In this document: positions 1-11,445 of the stretch, one piece after another
Numbering within the stretch: the stretch's first letter is position 1
Layout of the letters: each line of letters starts with the position of its first letter
DNA from: an uncultured Lysobacteraceae bacterium
GTDB lineage: Bacteria > Pseudomonadota > Gammaproteobacteria > Xanthomonadales > Rhodanobacteraceae
Length of the DNA: 15,017 nucleotides
NCBI GenBank assembly: GCA_946482585.1
Contig: CAMLSI010000069.1
Span: 1 to 15,017, forward strand
Direction of reading: 5' to 3'
Notes under the pieces: generated by a model
The model's database searches: none
Told to the model about the DNA's origin: nothing
The model's input: the letters and a program-made list of their open reading frames with translations, nothing else
Program-made: the position numbers and the translations under genes

Positions 1-2
1 TC

Positions 3-1400
3 GCGCAGCTGCGCAATCCCGACATCGCCGCGCGCTATGCCGAACTCGGCATCGCGCAGGCCGACGTCGTCGCCGCGAGCCGCATCGGCAACCCGGGCTT
101 TTCCGCATCGGCGCTGGCCGACGGAGGGCCGAGCAAGCTCACGCTGGGCCTGAGCCTGCCGCTCACGGATCTGCTGTTGCTGCCGTCGCGCAGGCGGCTC
201 GCCGAAGGCGAGTACGAGCGCGCGCAGATGACCATCGCCGCCGCACTCATGAACCTCGCCGCCGACACGGCCGACGCCTGGTATGCCGCCGCGGGCGCCG
301 ACCAGGTCGCCGCAATGCGCGATGCCGTCGCCGCCGCGGCGGCGGCGGCGGCCGAACTCGCCGCGCGCTTTCACGCGGCCGGCAACATCAGCGCGCTGCA
401 GCTCAAGCTCGAACAAGCCGCAGCGACGCAGGCGCGCATCCAGGCGACCACGGCCAGGGCCGAAGCCCTGCGCGCGCGACTGGCCCTGAACACTCGCCTG
501 GGCCTGGGCGGCGCGCAGGCGACACAGTGGCGGTTCGCGCTGCCGCTCGCCGCCCCCGTCGCCGGCGAAGACGCCATCGATGCGCTGCAGTCGCTCGCGC
601 GCGAACAGCGGCTCGATCTGCTGGCTGCGCGGCGCGAAGTCGACCTGCTCGATCGTGCGCTGACGCTCGCGCGGCGCTGGCGCCTGCTCGGCACGGTCGA
701 CGTCGGCGCCGAGCGCGAGCGCGAGCCCGACGGCAGCCGCCTCTCCGGTCCGACGCTGGCGTTGGCGCTGCCGCTGTTCGATCAGGGTCAGGCTGCGATC
801 GCGCGCGCGCAGGCGCGGCTCGAACAAGGCCGCGCCGCGCTCGCCCGGCTGGAGCTCGACATCGACAACGACGTGCGGGCCGGCGTGGAACGCGTCGCCG
901 CGCAGCGCGAGATCGCCCAGGCCTATCGCGATGCGCTGATCCCGCAGCGCGAAGCCGTCGTCGCGCGCGAAGGCGAACGCTACAACTACATGCTGATCGG
1001 CGCGTTCGAGCTGCTGCTCGCCAGGCAGCAGGAATTCGACGCGTATCAAGGCTATCTCGAAGCCGTGCGCGACTACTGTCAGGCACGCGTCGCGCTCGCA
1101 CGCGCGATCGGCACGCGCCTGCCGAGCGATGCGCAGGCGCCGCAGCCCGCACTCGACATCGGGAGCGTGCTGGAGCCCGCGGCTACGCCAGGGCATGCCG
1201 GTCACAGCAGTCGCGACACCGGCGGCAGCCATGACGGCCACCGCGACGCCGAAGGCGGCCCCCCCGCACGCGACGCCGACGGCCATCACGACGCGATGAA
1301 ACATCAAGGCCGCGATGCCGATCGCGGCAGCCACGACGCGACGAAGCGCGAAGACCGCGACGCGCACGAGCACGAGCACCCGCAGGAGAAGCAGTCATGA
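3..1400 (+). CDS. TolC/CusC-family outer-membrane efflux protein, 5' partial, His-rich tail
   Basis: The reading frame is open from the left edge, so the signal peptide and first part of the protein lie outside; 465 residues remain. The sequence is alanine-, arginine- and glutamine-rich with long amphipathic helices, as in OEP/TolC proteins. Its visible start (RNPDIAARYAELGIAQAD) resembles the region near the start of the mature domain in CusC/CzcC-type proteins, so probably under 100 residues are missing. These proteins form the outer-membrane channel of tripartite (RND-type) metal or drug efflux pumps. The last ~70 residues (from about 1185) are hydrophilic and disordered-looking, with 11 histidines, many aspartates and repeated RDA motifs, ending in HEHEH. 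Such a tail suggests periplasmic metal binding. The stop codon overlaps the oxidase start (ATGA), so translation is probably coupled. No RND pump or membrane-fusion gene is visible in the window. Family is confident; copper as substrate is inferred from the neighbour. Confidence 0.9.
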   Translation, partial: AQLRNPDIAARYAELGIAQADVVAASRIGNPGFSASALADGGPSKLTLGLSLPLTDLLLLPSRRRLAEGEYERAQMTIAAALMNLAADTADAWYAAAGADQVAAMRDAVAAAAAAAAELAARFHAAGNISALQLKLEQAAATQARIQATTARAEALRARLALNTRLGLGGAQATQWRFALPLAAPVAGEDAIDALQSLAREQRLDLLAARREVDLLDRALTLARRWRLLGTVDVGAEREREPDGSRLSGPTLALALPLFDQGQAAIARAQARLEQGRAALARLELDIDNDVRAGVERVAAQREIAQAYRDALIPQREAVVAREGERYNYMLIGAFELLLARQQEFDAYQGYLEAVRDYCQARVALARAIGTRLPSDAQAPQPALDIGSVLEPAATPGHAGHSSRDTGGSHDGHRDAEGGPPARDADGHHDAMKHQGRDADRGSHDATKREDRDAHEHEHPQEKQS

Positions 1401-2791
1401 CCACGCGACGCGAATTGCTGCAATGGATGGGCGTCGGCGGCGCCGGGCTGATGGCCGTGGCCAACGCACCGCGCGCGCAGACACCGGCGGCCGCAGCCGA
1501 AGCGCCGCCGGCCGCGCGCCCTGCGCGCACCGCGCAAGGCTATCGGCCGGTGCGGACCCTGAACGGCTGGACCCTGCCCTACCGCAGGAACGCCGGCGTC
1601 AAGGAGTTCCACCTGGTCGCGGAAGAAGTCGAACACGAGTTCGCGCCGGGCTGCCGCGCGCGCTGCTGGGGCTACAACGGCACGACGCCGGGACCGACCA
1701 TCGAAGCGGTCGAAGGCGATCGCGTGCGGCTGTTCGTGACCAATCGCCTGCGCGAACCGACCACCGTGCACTGGCACGGCATCGATCTGCCGAACGGCAT
1801 GGACGGCATCGCCGGACTCAATCAGCCGCGCATACGGCCGGGCGAAACCTATGTCTACGAATACACGCTGAAACAGCACGGCACGCACATGTACCACCCG
1901 CATGCCGACGAGATGACGCAGATGGCATTCGGCATGATGGGACTCTTCATCATCCACCCGCGCGACGGCGAGGAAGTGCCCGTCGATCGCGACTACGCCT
2001 TCCTGCTGCACAACTACGCCGTGCATCCCGGCACCTACCGGCCCGACCCGGCGGTCATGCAGGACTTCGATCTCTGGACTTTCAATTCGAAGGTGTTTCC
2101 GGCGATCGATCCGCTGGTCATGCGCACCGGCGAGCGCCTACGCATACGCATCGGAAACCTGTCGATGTGGAATCATCCCATCCACATGCACAGCAATCCG
2201 TTCTGGGTCACCGGCTCGGACGCGGGCCGCTGGCCGCGCGCGCAATGGCGGCGCGAAGTCACCGAGATCATCGGCGTCGGCCAGATGCGCGACCTCGAAT
2301 TCGTCGCGACCGAAGCCGGCGACTGGGCGCTGCACTGCCACATGGCGCATCACACCATGGGACCGATGGGCCACGAGATCCCGAATCCGACCGACGTCGA
2401 CCAGCGCGGCGTCGAGGAGAAAATCCGCGCGCTGCTGCCGGGCTACATGGCGATGGGCCGGGACGGCATGTCCGAGCACGCGAGCCATGTCGCGATGGGC
2501 ATGAAAGGACCGGAGAACACCTTGCCGATGATGGCCGGCGAAGGCCAGTTCGGCCCGATCGAGATGGGCGGCATGTTCACCGTCGTCAAAGTGCGCGACG
2601 ATCAGGCGCCCGACGACTATCGCGATCCGGGCTGGTACCGCTATCCGGAAGGCAGCGTCGCGCGCCGCGTCAGCAGCGACCCGCAGTTCGGCACGCCGCA
2701 CCGGCGCGAGCCCTACGGGCCGGCGAAGGCGGCCGCGCCGGAACCGGCCGAACCGATGGATCATTCGCATCACGGCAACCACGGAGAGTGA
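1397..2791 (+). CDS. Two-domain multicopper oxidase, Tat-exported, Met/His-rich
   Basis: 464 residues. The N-terminus TRRELLQ followed by a hydrophobic stretch fits a twin-arginine signal, with cleavage probable near residues 25-30. All four copper-ligand motifs are present: HWH (125-127), HPH (167-169), HPIHMH (260-265) and HCH-x3-H-x4-M (313-324). The last holds the type 1 cysteine C314, H319 and the axial M324. HWH and HPIHMH are only ~135 residues apart, too close for a three-domain CopA/CueO enzyme, and the first domain lacks a type 1 cysteine. This fits a two-domain, type-B-like oxidase, where the trinuclear site forms between subunits. Residues 350-393 are methionine-rich and the C-terminus ends DHSHHGNHGE, both common in copper-tolerance proteins. 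The expected role is periplasmic Cu(I) oxidation. An AGGAGA ribosome site (1384-1389) lies 7 bases before the ATG, which overlaps the upstream stop. Laccase-like activity on phenolics is an alternative. Confidence 0.93.
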   Translation: MTTRRELLQWMGVGGAGLMAVANAPRAQTPAAAAEAPPAARPARTAQGYRPVRTLNGWTLPYRRNAGVKEFHLVAEEVEHEFAPGCRARCWGYNGTTPGPTIEAVEGDRVRLFVTNRLREPTTVHWHGIDLPNGMDGIAGLNQPRIRPGETYVYEYTLKQHGTHMYHPHADEMTQMAFGMMGLFIIHPRDGEEVPVDRDYAFLLHNYAVHPGTYRPDPAVMQDFDLWTFNSKVFPAIDPLVMRTGERLRIRIGNLSMWNHPIHMHSNPFWVTGSDAGRWPRAQWRREVTEIIGVGQMRDLEFVATEAGDWALHCHMAHHTMGPMGHEIPNPTDVDQRGVEEKIRALLPGYMAMGRDGMSEHASHVAMGMKGPENTLPMMAGEGQFGPIEMGGMFTVVKVRDDQAPDDYRDPGWYRYPEGSVARRVSSDPQFGTPHRREPYGPAKAAAPEPAEPMDHSHHGNHGE

Positions 2792-2795
2792 CCGC

Positions 2796-3317
2796 ATGCA
2801 GCAACTGCGCACGTTCGGATTCCTGGCTTTTTTCGCAATCGGCTGCGCCGCGGCGCAACCGTCGATCGTCGTCTCACCGGATTCGCAGGACGCTCCGGCG
2901 CAGCCTGCGCTGGCCGTCGTCGAGGGTTTCGAACGCGCGCTCGCCGACGGCGATCGCGACGCCGCACTGGCCCTGCTCGCTCCCGAACTGCGCGTGTTCG
3001 AAAGCGGTCATGCGGAACGCTCGCGCGACGAATACGCCGCATCGCACCTCGATGCGGACATCGCCCACCTGAAGACCGCGCGGAGCGCGCTGAAATCGCG
3101 CACCGTGCACATGTCGTCCGACAGCGCGCTCGTGCTCAGCGAAACCGAAGTGCGCAGCGAACGCAACGGCAAGCCGACGGCGCGGGTGGTCCTGGAAACG
3201 CTGCTGCTGCGCCGTACCACCGACGGTTGGCGCATCACACACATCCACTGGTCGTCGCGAGAAATGAAACCGCAAGTCAGCGCCGAGCCGCAGGCAAAAC
3301 CTCGCCGGAGCGAGTGA
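2796..3317 (+). CDS. Secreted NTF2-like (DUF4440/SnoaL-type) protein
   Basis: 173 residues. A hydrophobic leader (residues 5-20) ends in AIGCAAAQ. This can be read as a weak lipobox (C17) or as a signal peptidase I site after AAA, so the protein is exported to the periplasm or anchored as a lipoprotein. Residues ~38-155 have the NTF2-like pattern: an opening helix with EGFERALADGDRDAALALL, a central segment and a closing strand WRITHIHWSSRE typical of DUF4440/SnoaL-like folds. Members of this fold act as small-molecule-binding proteins or enzymes, and no catalytic function can be assigned here. The start lies 4 bases after the oxidase stop and has GGAG at 2783-2786, inside the end of the oxidase gene, so it is the third gene of the operon. 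A chaperone or copper-binding accessory role is inference from position only; the protein has few histidines and no Met-rich motif. Confidence 0.7.
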   Translation: MQQLRTFGFLAFFAIGCAAAQPSIVVSPDSQDAPAQPALAVVEGFERALADGDRDAALALLAPELRVFESGHAERSRDEYAASHLDADIAHLKTARSALKSRTVHMSSDSALVLSETEVRSERNGKPTARVVLETLLLRRTTDGWRITHIHWSSREMKPQVSAEPQAKPRRSE

Positions 3318-3375
3318 CGCCGAACGGAGGAGTTTCCGCCCCCACGACACGAGCGTTTTCTGTGTCCTGCAGATC

Positions 3376-3457
3376 GCGGGACAACCCATCTCCACCCGTA
3401 CCCGCCCGGCTCGCCGGGCACGGGTGCGAACGGGTGGAGATGGGTTCGAGGTCCCGC
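3376..3457. terminator. Large compound inverted repeat between convergent genes (candidate bidirectional terminator)
   Basis: An 82-base imperfect palindrome. The outer arms GCGGGAC (3376-3382) and GTCCCGC (3451-3457) pair. Inside them is a perfect 17-base stem, AACCCATCTCCACCCGT (3383-3399) with 3430-3446, separated from the outer stem by a 4-base bulge. At the tip GCCCGGC (3404-3410) pairs with GCCGGGC (3413-3419). It lies 58 bases after the NTF2-like gene stop and touches the stop codon of the convergent small gene, a good place for a shared terminator. There is no T tract on either side, so it is not a classical intrinsic terminator. It could instead be a dispersed intergenic repeat or an mRNA-stabilising hairpin. 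Confidence 0.5.
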
Positions 3458-3717
3458 TACGGCAAATTGCAGCGCGTCAGCGTGTTGACCCACCAGAACG
3501 TCGGGTAGTGGATCGCGTCGTAGACGGTCGAGATGGTCGGATTTCCGCCGATGTCGATGCAGTCGGACTCGCCCATAGCCACGGCCTCGTCGTAGGCCAG
3601 TTCGTAGTTCGCGTTCTGTCCGAAACCTTCGACCCAGATATACGAGGCGGACGCGGGAGCGGCCGTGACGGCCAGCAGCGCGAGCGCGAGCGACTTTCTG
3701 AACTTTTTGATGTTCAT
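3457..3717 (-). CDS. Small secreted protein of unknown function
   Basis: 86 residues, not recognised as a named family. The N-terminus has a clear Sec signal peptide: basic MNIKKFRK, a hydrophobic core (LALALLAVTAA) and the cleavage motif PASA-S near residue 24, leaving a mature protein of about 62 residues. The mature part is acidic and aromatic (YIWVEGFG, YPTFWWVN) with exactly two cysteines (C53, C83), able to form one disulfide in the periplasm. Reality as a gene is supported by the signal peptide, the balanced composition unlike the Arg/Ala-rich shadow frames nearby, and a stop codon abutting the hairpin. The ribosome site is weak (GGTGG about 10 bases upstream). It converges on the metal operon, but no functional link can be shown. 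Confidence 0.6.
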   Translation of the reverse strand: MNIKKFRKSLALALLAVTAAPASASYIWVEGFGQNANYELAYDEAVAMGESDCIDIGGNPTISTVYDAIHYPTFWWVNTLTRCNLP

Positions 3718-3956
3718 GATTTATGCCACCAAGGTACTTTGTTGCCCCTGAGGCTTTCCAGGTAGCACACCGCGACGGCGGTCTCAACCGTTTTCTCCGG
3801 CCCGGAGATGGATCGGCCTGCCGGACTGCGGACTGATTTGGCGGATTGGGCTCAGCCGCAGGCGAGATCCACCCGCCTTCCTTCCGGTTCACGGCGATCT
3901 CACCGCCGCCGTGCGTCACTGGCGACCGGCGTCACCGCAGGGAATCCGCGCAGCGC
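3718..3956. promoter_or_regulatory. Divergent intergenic region between small secreted gene and exonuclease
   Basis: These 239 bases must hold the promoters of both flanking divergent genes. On the minus strand a weak sigma70-like pair is visible: TTGAGA (3787-3782), a 17-base spacer, then TACCTG (3764-3759), 41 bases before the small gene. On the plus side CACGGCG (3890-3896) and CGCCGTG (3907-3913) form a 7-bp inverted repeat about 45 bases before the exonuclease start. Neither is strong evidence, and no coding sequence is credible here. Confidence 0.4.
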
Positions 3957-4955
3957 ATGAGGGTGGCTTCCGACCTGGTCGTCGCGACTGCCGCCGGGCT
4001 CTACTGCCCGGCCGGCGACTTCCACATCGATCCTTCGCAGCCGGTGCCGCGCGCCGTGATCACGCATGGCCACGGCGATCATGCGCGCGAGGGCATGGGC
4101 TGTTATCACCTGGTCGCCGAATCGTTGCCGATACTGCGCTGGCGTCTCGGCGAACAGGACTATCGCGTGCACGCCTACGCGGAACCGTTCGCGCTCGGCA
4201 CGACGCGCGTATCGCTTCACAGCGCGGGTCACGTGCTGGGCTCGGCGCAGGTGCGCATCGAGCGCGACGGCGAAATCTGGGTCGTGTCCGGCGACTACAA
4301 GCGCCAGCCCGATCCGACCTGCGCCGCGTTCGAACCGCTGCGCTGCGACACCTTCGTCACCGAAACCACGTTCGCGCTGCCGGTCTATCGCTGGCCGGAT
4401 ACGGCCGAGGTCGCCGCCGAGATCCGCGCCTGGCACGACGAATGCGCCGCGGCCGGCGATACCGCCGTGCTGTTCTGCTACGCGCTCGGCAAGGCGCAGC
4501 GGCTGCTCGCCGAACTCGCGCCGCAGATACGGGAACCCGTGTTGCTGCACGGCGCGATCGCCGCCGGAGTCGAGGTCTATCGCAGCGCGGGCATCGCCCT
4601 GCCCGCGACCGAAACCGTGGTCGAGCAGGCTCGCGGCGCCGACTATGCCGGCCGGCTCGTGCTCGCGCCGCCATCGGCGGCCGGCAGTGCGTGGATGCGC
4701 CGCTTCCGTCGCGCGCAGACCGGCTTCGCCTCGGGCTGGATGCAGCTGCGCGGCAACCGGCGCCGGCGCAATGTCGATCGCGGCTTCGTCGTTTCCGATC
4801 ATGCCGACTGGCCTGCGCTGCTCGCGACCATCGCCGAGACCGGCGCCTCGCGCACCGTCGCGATGCACGGCAACAGCGACGCGCTGGTGCGCCTGCTGAA
4901 CGAGCGCGGCCTGGCCGCCGGCACGTTCGCGACCGCGTTCGGGGGCGAGGACTGA
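3957..4955 (+). CDS. DNA ligase-associated exonuclease (metallo-beta-lactamase/beta-CASP fold)
   Basis: 332 residues from the ATG at 3957. Metal-site motifs of the MBL/beta-CASP nuclease superfamily are in order: HGHGDH (37-42), GHVLGS with H92, SGDYKR with D113, TETTF with E136, SDHADW (D281, H282) and MHG with H304. The pattern and length match the ligase-associated exonuclease family, found with an ATP-dependent ligase, an Lhr-type helicase and a metallophosphoesterase in a proposed DNA-repair cluster. The expected role is trimming DNA ends before ligation. The frame extends upstream to a TTG at 3846, but the added residues are unlike the family and ATG 3957 gives the family length. The Shine-Dalgarno is poor (AGGGAA well upstream). 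The stop overlaps the ligase start by one base (TGATG), indicating translational coupling. Confidence 0.93.
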   Translation: MRVASDLVVATAAGLYCPAGDFHIDPSQPVPRAVITHGHGDHAREGMGCYHLVAESLPILRWRLGEQDYRVHAYAEPFALGTTRVSLHSAGHVLGSAQVRIERDGEIWVVSGDYKRQPDPTCAAFEPLRCDTFVTETTFALPVYRWPDTAEVAAEIRAWHDECAAAGDTAVLFCYALGKAQRLLAELAPQIREPVLLHGAIAAGVEVYRSAGIALPATETVVEQARGADYAGRLVLAPPSAAGSAWMRRFRRAQTGFASGWMQLRGNRRRRNVDRGFVVSDHADWPALLATIAETGASRTVAMHGNSDALVRLLNERGLAAGTFATAFGGED

Positions 4956-6556
4956 TGTACCGCTTCGCCGCACTGTACCGGCGCCTCGACCGCAGCACGG
5001 CCACGCTGGACAAGCGCGCCGCCCTCGTCGCGTATTTTCGCGACGCGCCGCGCGAGGACGCGGCCTGGGCCCTCTGGCTGCTCGCCGGCGGCAAGATCGG
5101 CGGCGCCAAGGCGCGCATCGCCGGCACGCGCGAGCTGCGCGACTGGATCGCGCAGGCCGCCGACATGCCGGCCTGGCTCGTCGACGAATCCTACGATCAC
5201 GTCGGCGATCTCGCCGAAACCTTGACTCTGCTGCTGCCCGACCCGGTTGCCGAGGACGCGGCGCCACTGCACGTCTGGATCGAGCAACGCCTGCTCGCGG
5301 TCGCCGGACACGACGAAACCACGCGGCGCACGCTCGTCGTGGGCGCCTGGCGCGCGCTCGCCGCGGAACGGCGCTTCGTGTTCAACAAGCTCCTGACCGG
5401 CGCGCTGCGCGTCGGCGTGTCGCAGCGGCTGGTGCAGCAGGCCCTGGCCGAACTCAGCGGCGTCGACGTCGCGCGCATCGCGCAGCGTATGCTCGGCGCC
5501 TGGCAACCGAGCCCGGCGTTTCTCGACCAGTTGCTGTCGCCCGACGAGAGCGCGAACGATCGCGCGCAGCCCTATCCGTTTTTCCTCGCATCGCCGCTCG
5601 AAGGCGAACCCGAAGCGCTGGGCGACGTCGCGGAATGGCTGCTCGAATGGAAGTGGGACGGCATCCGCCTGCAGCTTATCCGCCGCGGCCGCGAGACCGC
5701 GCTGTGGTCGCGCGGCGAGGAACGCCTCGACGGACGCTTTCCGGAAATCGAGGCGGCCGCCGCGCACCTGCCGCGCGCCTGCGTGCTCGACGGCGAACTG
5801 CTGGCCTGGCGCGACGATGAAACCGTACCGCTGCCGTTCGCCGCGCTGCAGACGCGTATCCAGCGGCGCAAGCCCGGCGCCAGGAGTCTCGCCGACGCGC
5901 CCGCGAAAATGCTGGTCTATGACCTGCTCGAACTCGACGGCGAGGATTGGCGCGAATGCCCGCTGGCCGAACGTCGTGCCGCACTGCGCGCCGTGCTGGC
6001 GCAGGTCGCGGACCCGCGCCTGCGCCTGTCGCCCGAACTGGACGTCGCCGATTGGTCCGATGCCGCCCAACGGCGCTCGATGGCGCGCGAACGCGGCGTC
6101 GAAGGACTGATGCTCAAGCGCCTGACGTCGGGCTACCAGGTCGGCCGCCGTCGCGGCGACTGGTGGAAATGGAAGATCGCTCCGCTCGCGATCGATGCCG
6201 TCATGCTGTACGCGCAGGCCGGCCACGGCCGGCGCAGCACGCTCTATACCGACTACACCTTCGGCGTCTGGCAGGACGGCGCGCTCGTGCCGGTCGCCAA
6301 GGCCTATTCCGGTCTCGACGACCGCGAAATCCTCGAACTGGACAAATGGATACGTGCACACACCACCGGACGCTTCGGCCCGGTGCGCGCGGTGCAGCCG
6401 CTGCAAGTGTTCGAACTCGGTTTCGAGGCGGTCAACCGCTCGACGCGGCACAAGTCCGGCTTCGCCGTGCGGTTTCCGCGCATCCTGCGCTGGCGCCACG
6501 ACAAGCCCGCGGCCGAGGCCGATACGCTGGCCGCGTTGCAGGCGCTCGCGCGCTGA
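4955..6556 (+). CDS. ATP-dependent DNA ligase (exonuclease-associated type)
   Basis: 533 residues. The nucleotidyltransferase core shows motif I EWKWDGIR (231-238) with the adenylated lysine K233, motif III-like VLDGELLAW (277-285), motif IV EGLMLKR (383-389) and motif V WWKWKI (403-408). The N-terminal ~200 residues form the helical DNA-binding domain of LigI-like enzymes. The C-terminal region (from ~410) is the OB fold, including DYTFGVW and the closing basic VRFPRILRWRHDKP. The enzyme uses ATP to seal DNA nicks and probably acts in repair, in addition to a housekeeping NAD-dependent ligase elsewhere. It starts within the exonuclease stop (TGATG) and has GAGG four bases upstream. It is full length for this subfamily and all catalytic motifs look intact. 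The next gene is unrelated, so the helicase and phosphoesterase are not downstream. Confidence 0.96.
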   Translation: MYRFAALYRRLDRSTATLDKRAALVAYFRDAPREDAAWALWLLAGGKIGGAKARIAGTRELRDWIAQAADMPAWLVDESYDHVGDLAETLTLLLPDPVAEDAAPLHVWIEQRLLAVAGHDETTRRTLVVGAWRALAAERRFVFNKLLTGALRVGVSQRLVQQALAELSGVDVARIAQRMLGAWQPSPAFLDQLLSPDESANDRAQPYPFFLASPLEGEPEALGDVAEWLLEWKWDGIRLQLIRRGRETALWSRGEERLDGRFPEIEAAAAHLPRACVLDGELLAWRDDETVPLPFAALQTRIQRRKPGARSLADAPAKMLVYDLLELDGEDWRECPLAERRAALRAVLAQVADPRLRLSPELDVADWSDAAQRRSMARERGVEGLMLKRLTSGYQVGRRRGDWWKWKIAPLAIDAVMLYAQAGHGRRSTLYTDYTFGVWQDGALVPVAKAYSGLDDREILELDKWIRAHTTGRFGPVRAVQPLQVFELGFEAVNRSTRHKSGFAVRFPRILRWRHDKPAAEADTLAALQALAR

Positions 6557-6604
6557 CGCGGCGAATGAAGCCGCATGCGCACCGAGACGACAGCGACTCT
6601 CGCA

Positions 6605-6620
6605 CGGACCACGCGGTCCG
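6605..6620 (+). terminator. Small hairpin after the ligase (weak terminator candidate)
   Basis: CGGACC (6605-6610) and GGTCCG (6615-6620) form a perfect 6-bp stem with a 4-base loop, followed by AGTTTCG with only three T. It lies 49 bases past the ligase stop in the 176-base gap before the kinase gene, so position is sensible but the T run is poor. The rest of this gap shows no recognisable promoter. Confidence 0.3.
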
Positions 6621-6732
6621 AGTTTCGCTACCATGCGTGTCAGTCGACGCGATCGCTGCCGGCGACCGCATCGCCCTTGGATCGGCCAGCCCGCCCGATC
6701 GCCGGGCCGGCAATGGAATGCGGGGACGAGTC

Positions 6733-10385
<3,653 letters not shown>

Positions 10386-10386
<1 letters not shown>

Positions 10387-11216
10387 TGGCGCGGCCCGAC
10401 GTCGAGGATGTCGAACTCGACCTGTTCGTGCGGGCGCTGAAGCTGCGCCATGGCTACGACTTCGGCGAATACGCGCGCGCGTCGTTCCGGCGCCGCGTAC
10501 AGACGCTGCTGCAGACCATCGGCTGTGAAACGATCGGCGAACTGACCGGCCGCGTGCTGCGCGACGACGCGCTGCTGCCGCAGGTGATCGCGGGCCTGTC
10601 GGTGCCAGTGTCGGAAATGTTCCGCGACCCGGCGGTATTCCGCGCGCTGCGCGAGGAGGTGCTGCCGCTGCTCGCGTCGTATCCGCGCATCAACGTCTGG
10701 CAGGCCGGCTGCGCGTTCGGCCAGGAAGTCTATTCGCTCGCAATCCTGCTCGAGGAAGCCGGCCTCTACGATCGCAGCCAGATCTACGCGACCGACTTCA
10801 GCGATGCCGCGATCGCGCGCGCGCAGGAAGGCATCTTTCCCGCGCGCGAAGCGCGGCTGTACTCGGAGAACTACCTTGCGGCCGGCGGACGCCATTCGCT
10901 GGCCGACTACTACCACGCGCGCTACGAGCTCATCACGATCGACGCGCGCCTGCGCCGCAACGTCACGTTCGCGAACCACAATCTCGTCTGCGACGGCGTG
11001 TTCTGCGAAGCGCATCTGATCCTCTGCCGCAACGTGCTGATCTATTTCACCGACCCGCTGCAGAATCATGTGCTCGAACTGTTCCGCGACAGTCTCGTGC
11101 GCCGGGGCTTTCTCTGCCTGGGCACGCGCGAGAACATCTCGTTCGCGCGCGCGGCGAAGGACTTCCGCGCGATCGACCCGAAACTGCGCGTGTTTCAGTT
11201 GGACAACTCCCCCTGA
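10386..11216 (+). CDS. cheR: CheR-type protein-glutamate O-methyltransferase
   Basis: 276 residues, the usual length of a stand-alone CheR. The N-terminal helical domain (~1-75) is followed by VSEMFRDP (75-82), the SAM-binding motif AGCAFGQEVYS (107-117), ATDFSDAAI (135-143) and LCRNVLIYF (213-221), all CheR signatures. In chemotaxis CheR proteins the SAM loop usually reads GCSTGEE; GCAFGQE is a variant seen in the non-chemotaxis branch. The enzyme transfers methyl groups from S-adenosylmethionine to glutamate side chains. No chemoreceptor is present in the window; the nearest candidate substrate is the kinase just upstream, whose stop codon overlaps this start. There is no TPR extension and no obvious VLP-type motif at work, so how the substrate is recruited is unclear. 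Function is confident, substrate is inference. Confidence 0.93.
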
Positions 11217-11264
11217 CGACGCCCGCACGGCGACGCTTCGATGACCGCCGCCGTCTCGCCGGAT

Positions 11265-11445
11265 GCGTGATTCGAAGGGGCTCCGCGGCTCTGCGCAGGC
11301 GCGCCGGTGGGCTCCAGGTTCCGGTCGCCGGATCGCGGAGTCCCGCCTTCGCGAGAAACGGGCTGCCGTTGAACCGGCCGGCAACCTGCACCGTGTCCGA
11401 GAGCAGCGAGGTCGGCATGTGTCCGTCGCGCGCAGCGGCGCCGCG
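11265..11445 (-). pseudogene. Decayed Kelch-repeat fragment between cheR and cheB
   Basis: On the minus strand, 11430-11308 reads RDGH, then SLLSD, VAGRFNGSPFLAKAGLRD and PATGTWSP. This closely follows the bacterial Kelch repeat pattern (R-x-GHTATLL-x-DG-x-VLVAGG, then AELYDPATGTWSPTG). A one-base frame change near 11308 then gives TGAPAQSRG, which continues the pattern into the next blade. There is no plausible start, the flanks do not extend the repeat, and the glycine pair VAGG has become VAGR, so this is a relic of about one repeat, not a working gene. It sits in the 325-base space separating two genes normally adjacent. The rest of that space (11217-11264 and 11446-11541) shows no gene, hairpin or promoter I can support. 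Confidence 0.5.

Noticed and set aside
330..360. GCC/GCG trinucleotide run
   Set aside because: It simply encodes an alanine-rich helix in the TolC-family protein and is not a separate repeat element.
3440..3460. GGGTTCGAGGTCCCGC, resembling a tRNA T-arm
   Set aside because: No acceptor, D or anticodon arm can be built around it; the bases belong to the large inverted repeat.
3846..3956. Upstream TTG extension of the exonuclease (37 extra residues)
   Set aside because: The added residues are not family-like, and the ATG at 3957 gives the expected start and length (332 residues).
4799..6634. 611-codon open frame on the minus strand opposite the ligase
   Set aside because: Shadow of the ligase gene; no recognisable domain, while the plus strand has all ligase motifs.
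6718..6732. Alternative ATG five codons upstream for the histidine kinase
   Set aside because: GGGGA lies between the two ATGs with good spacing only for the ATG at 6733.
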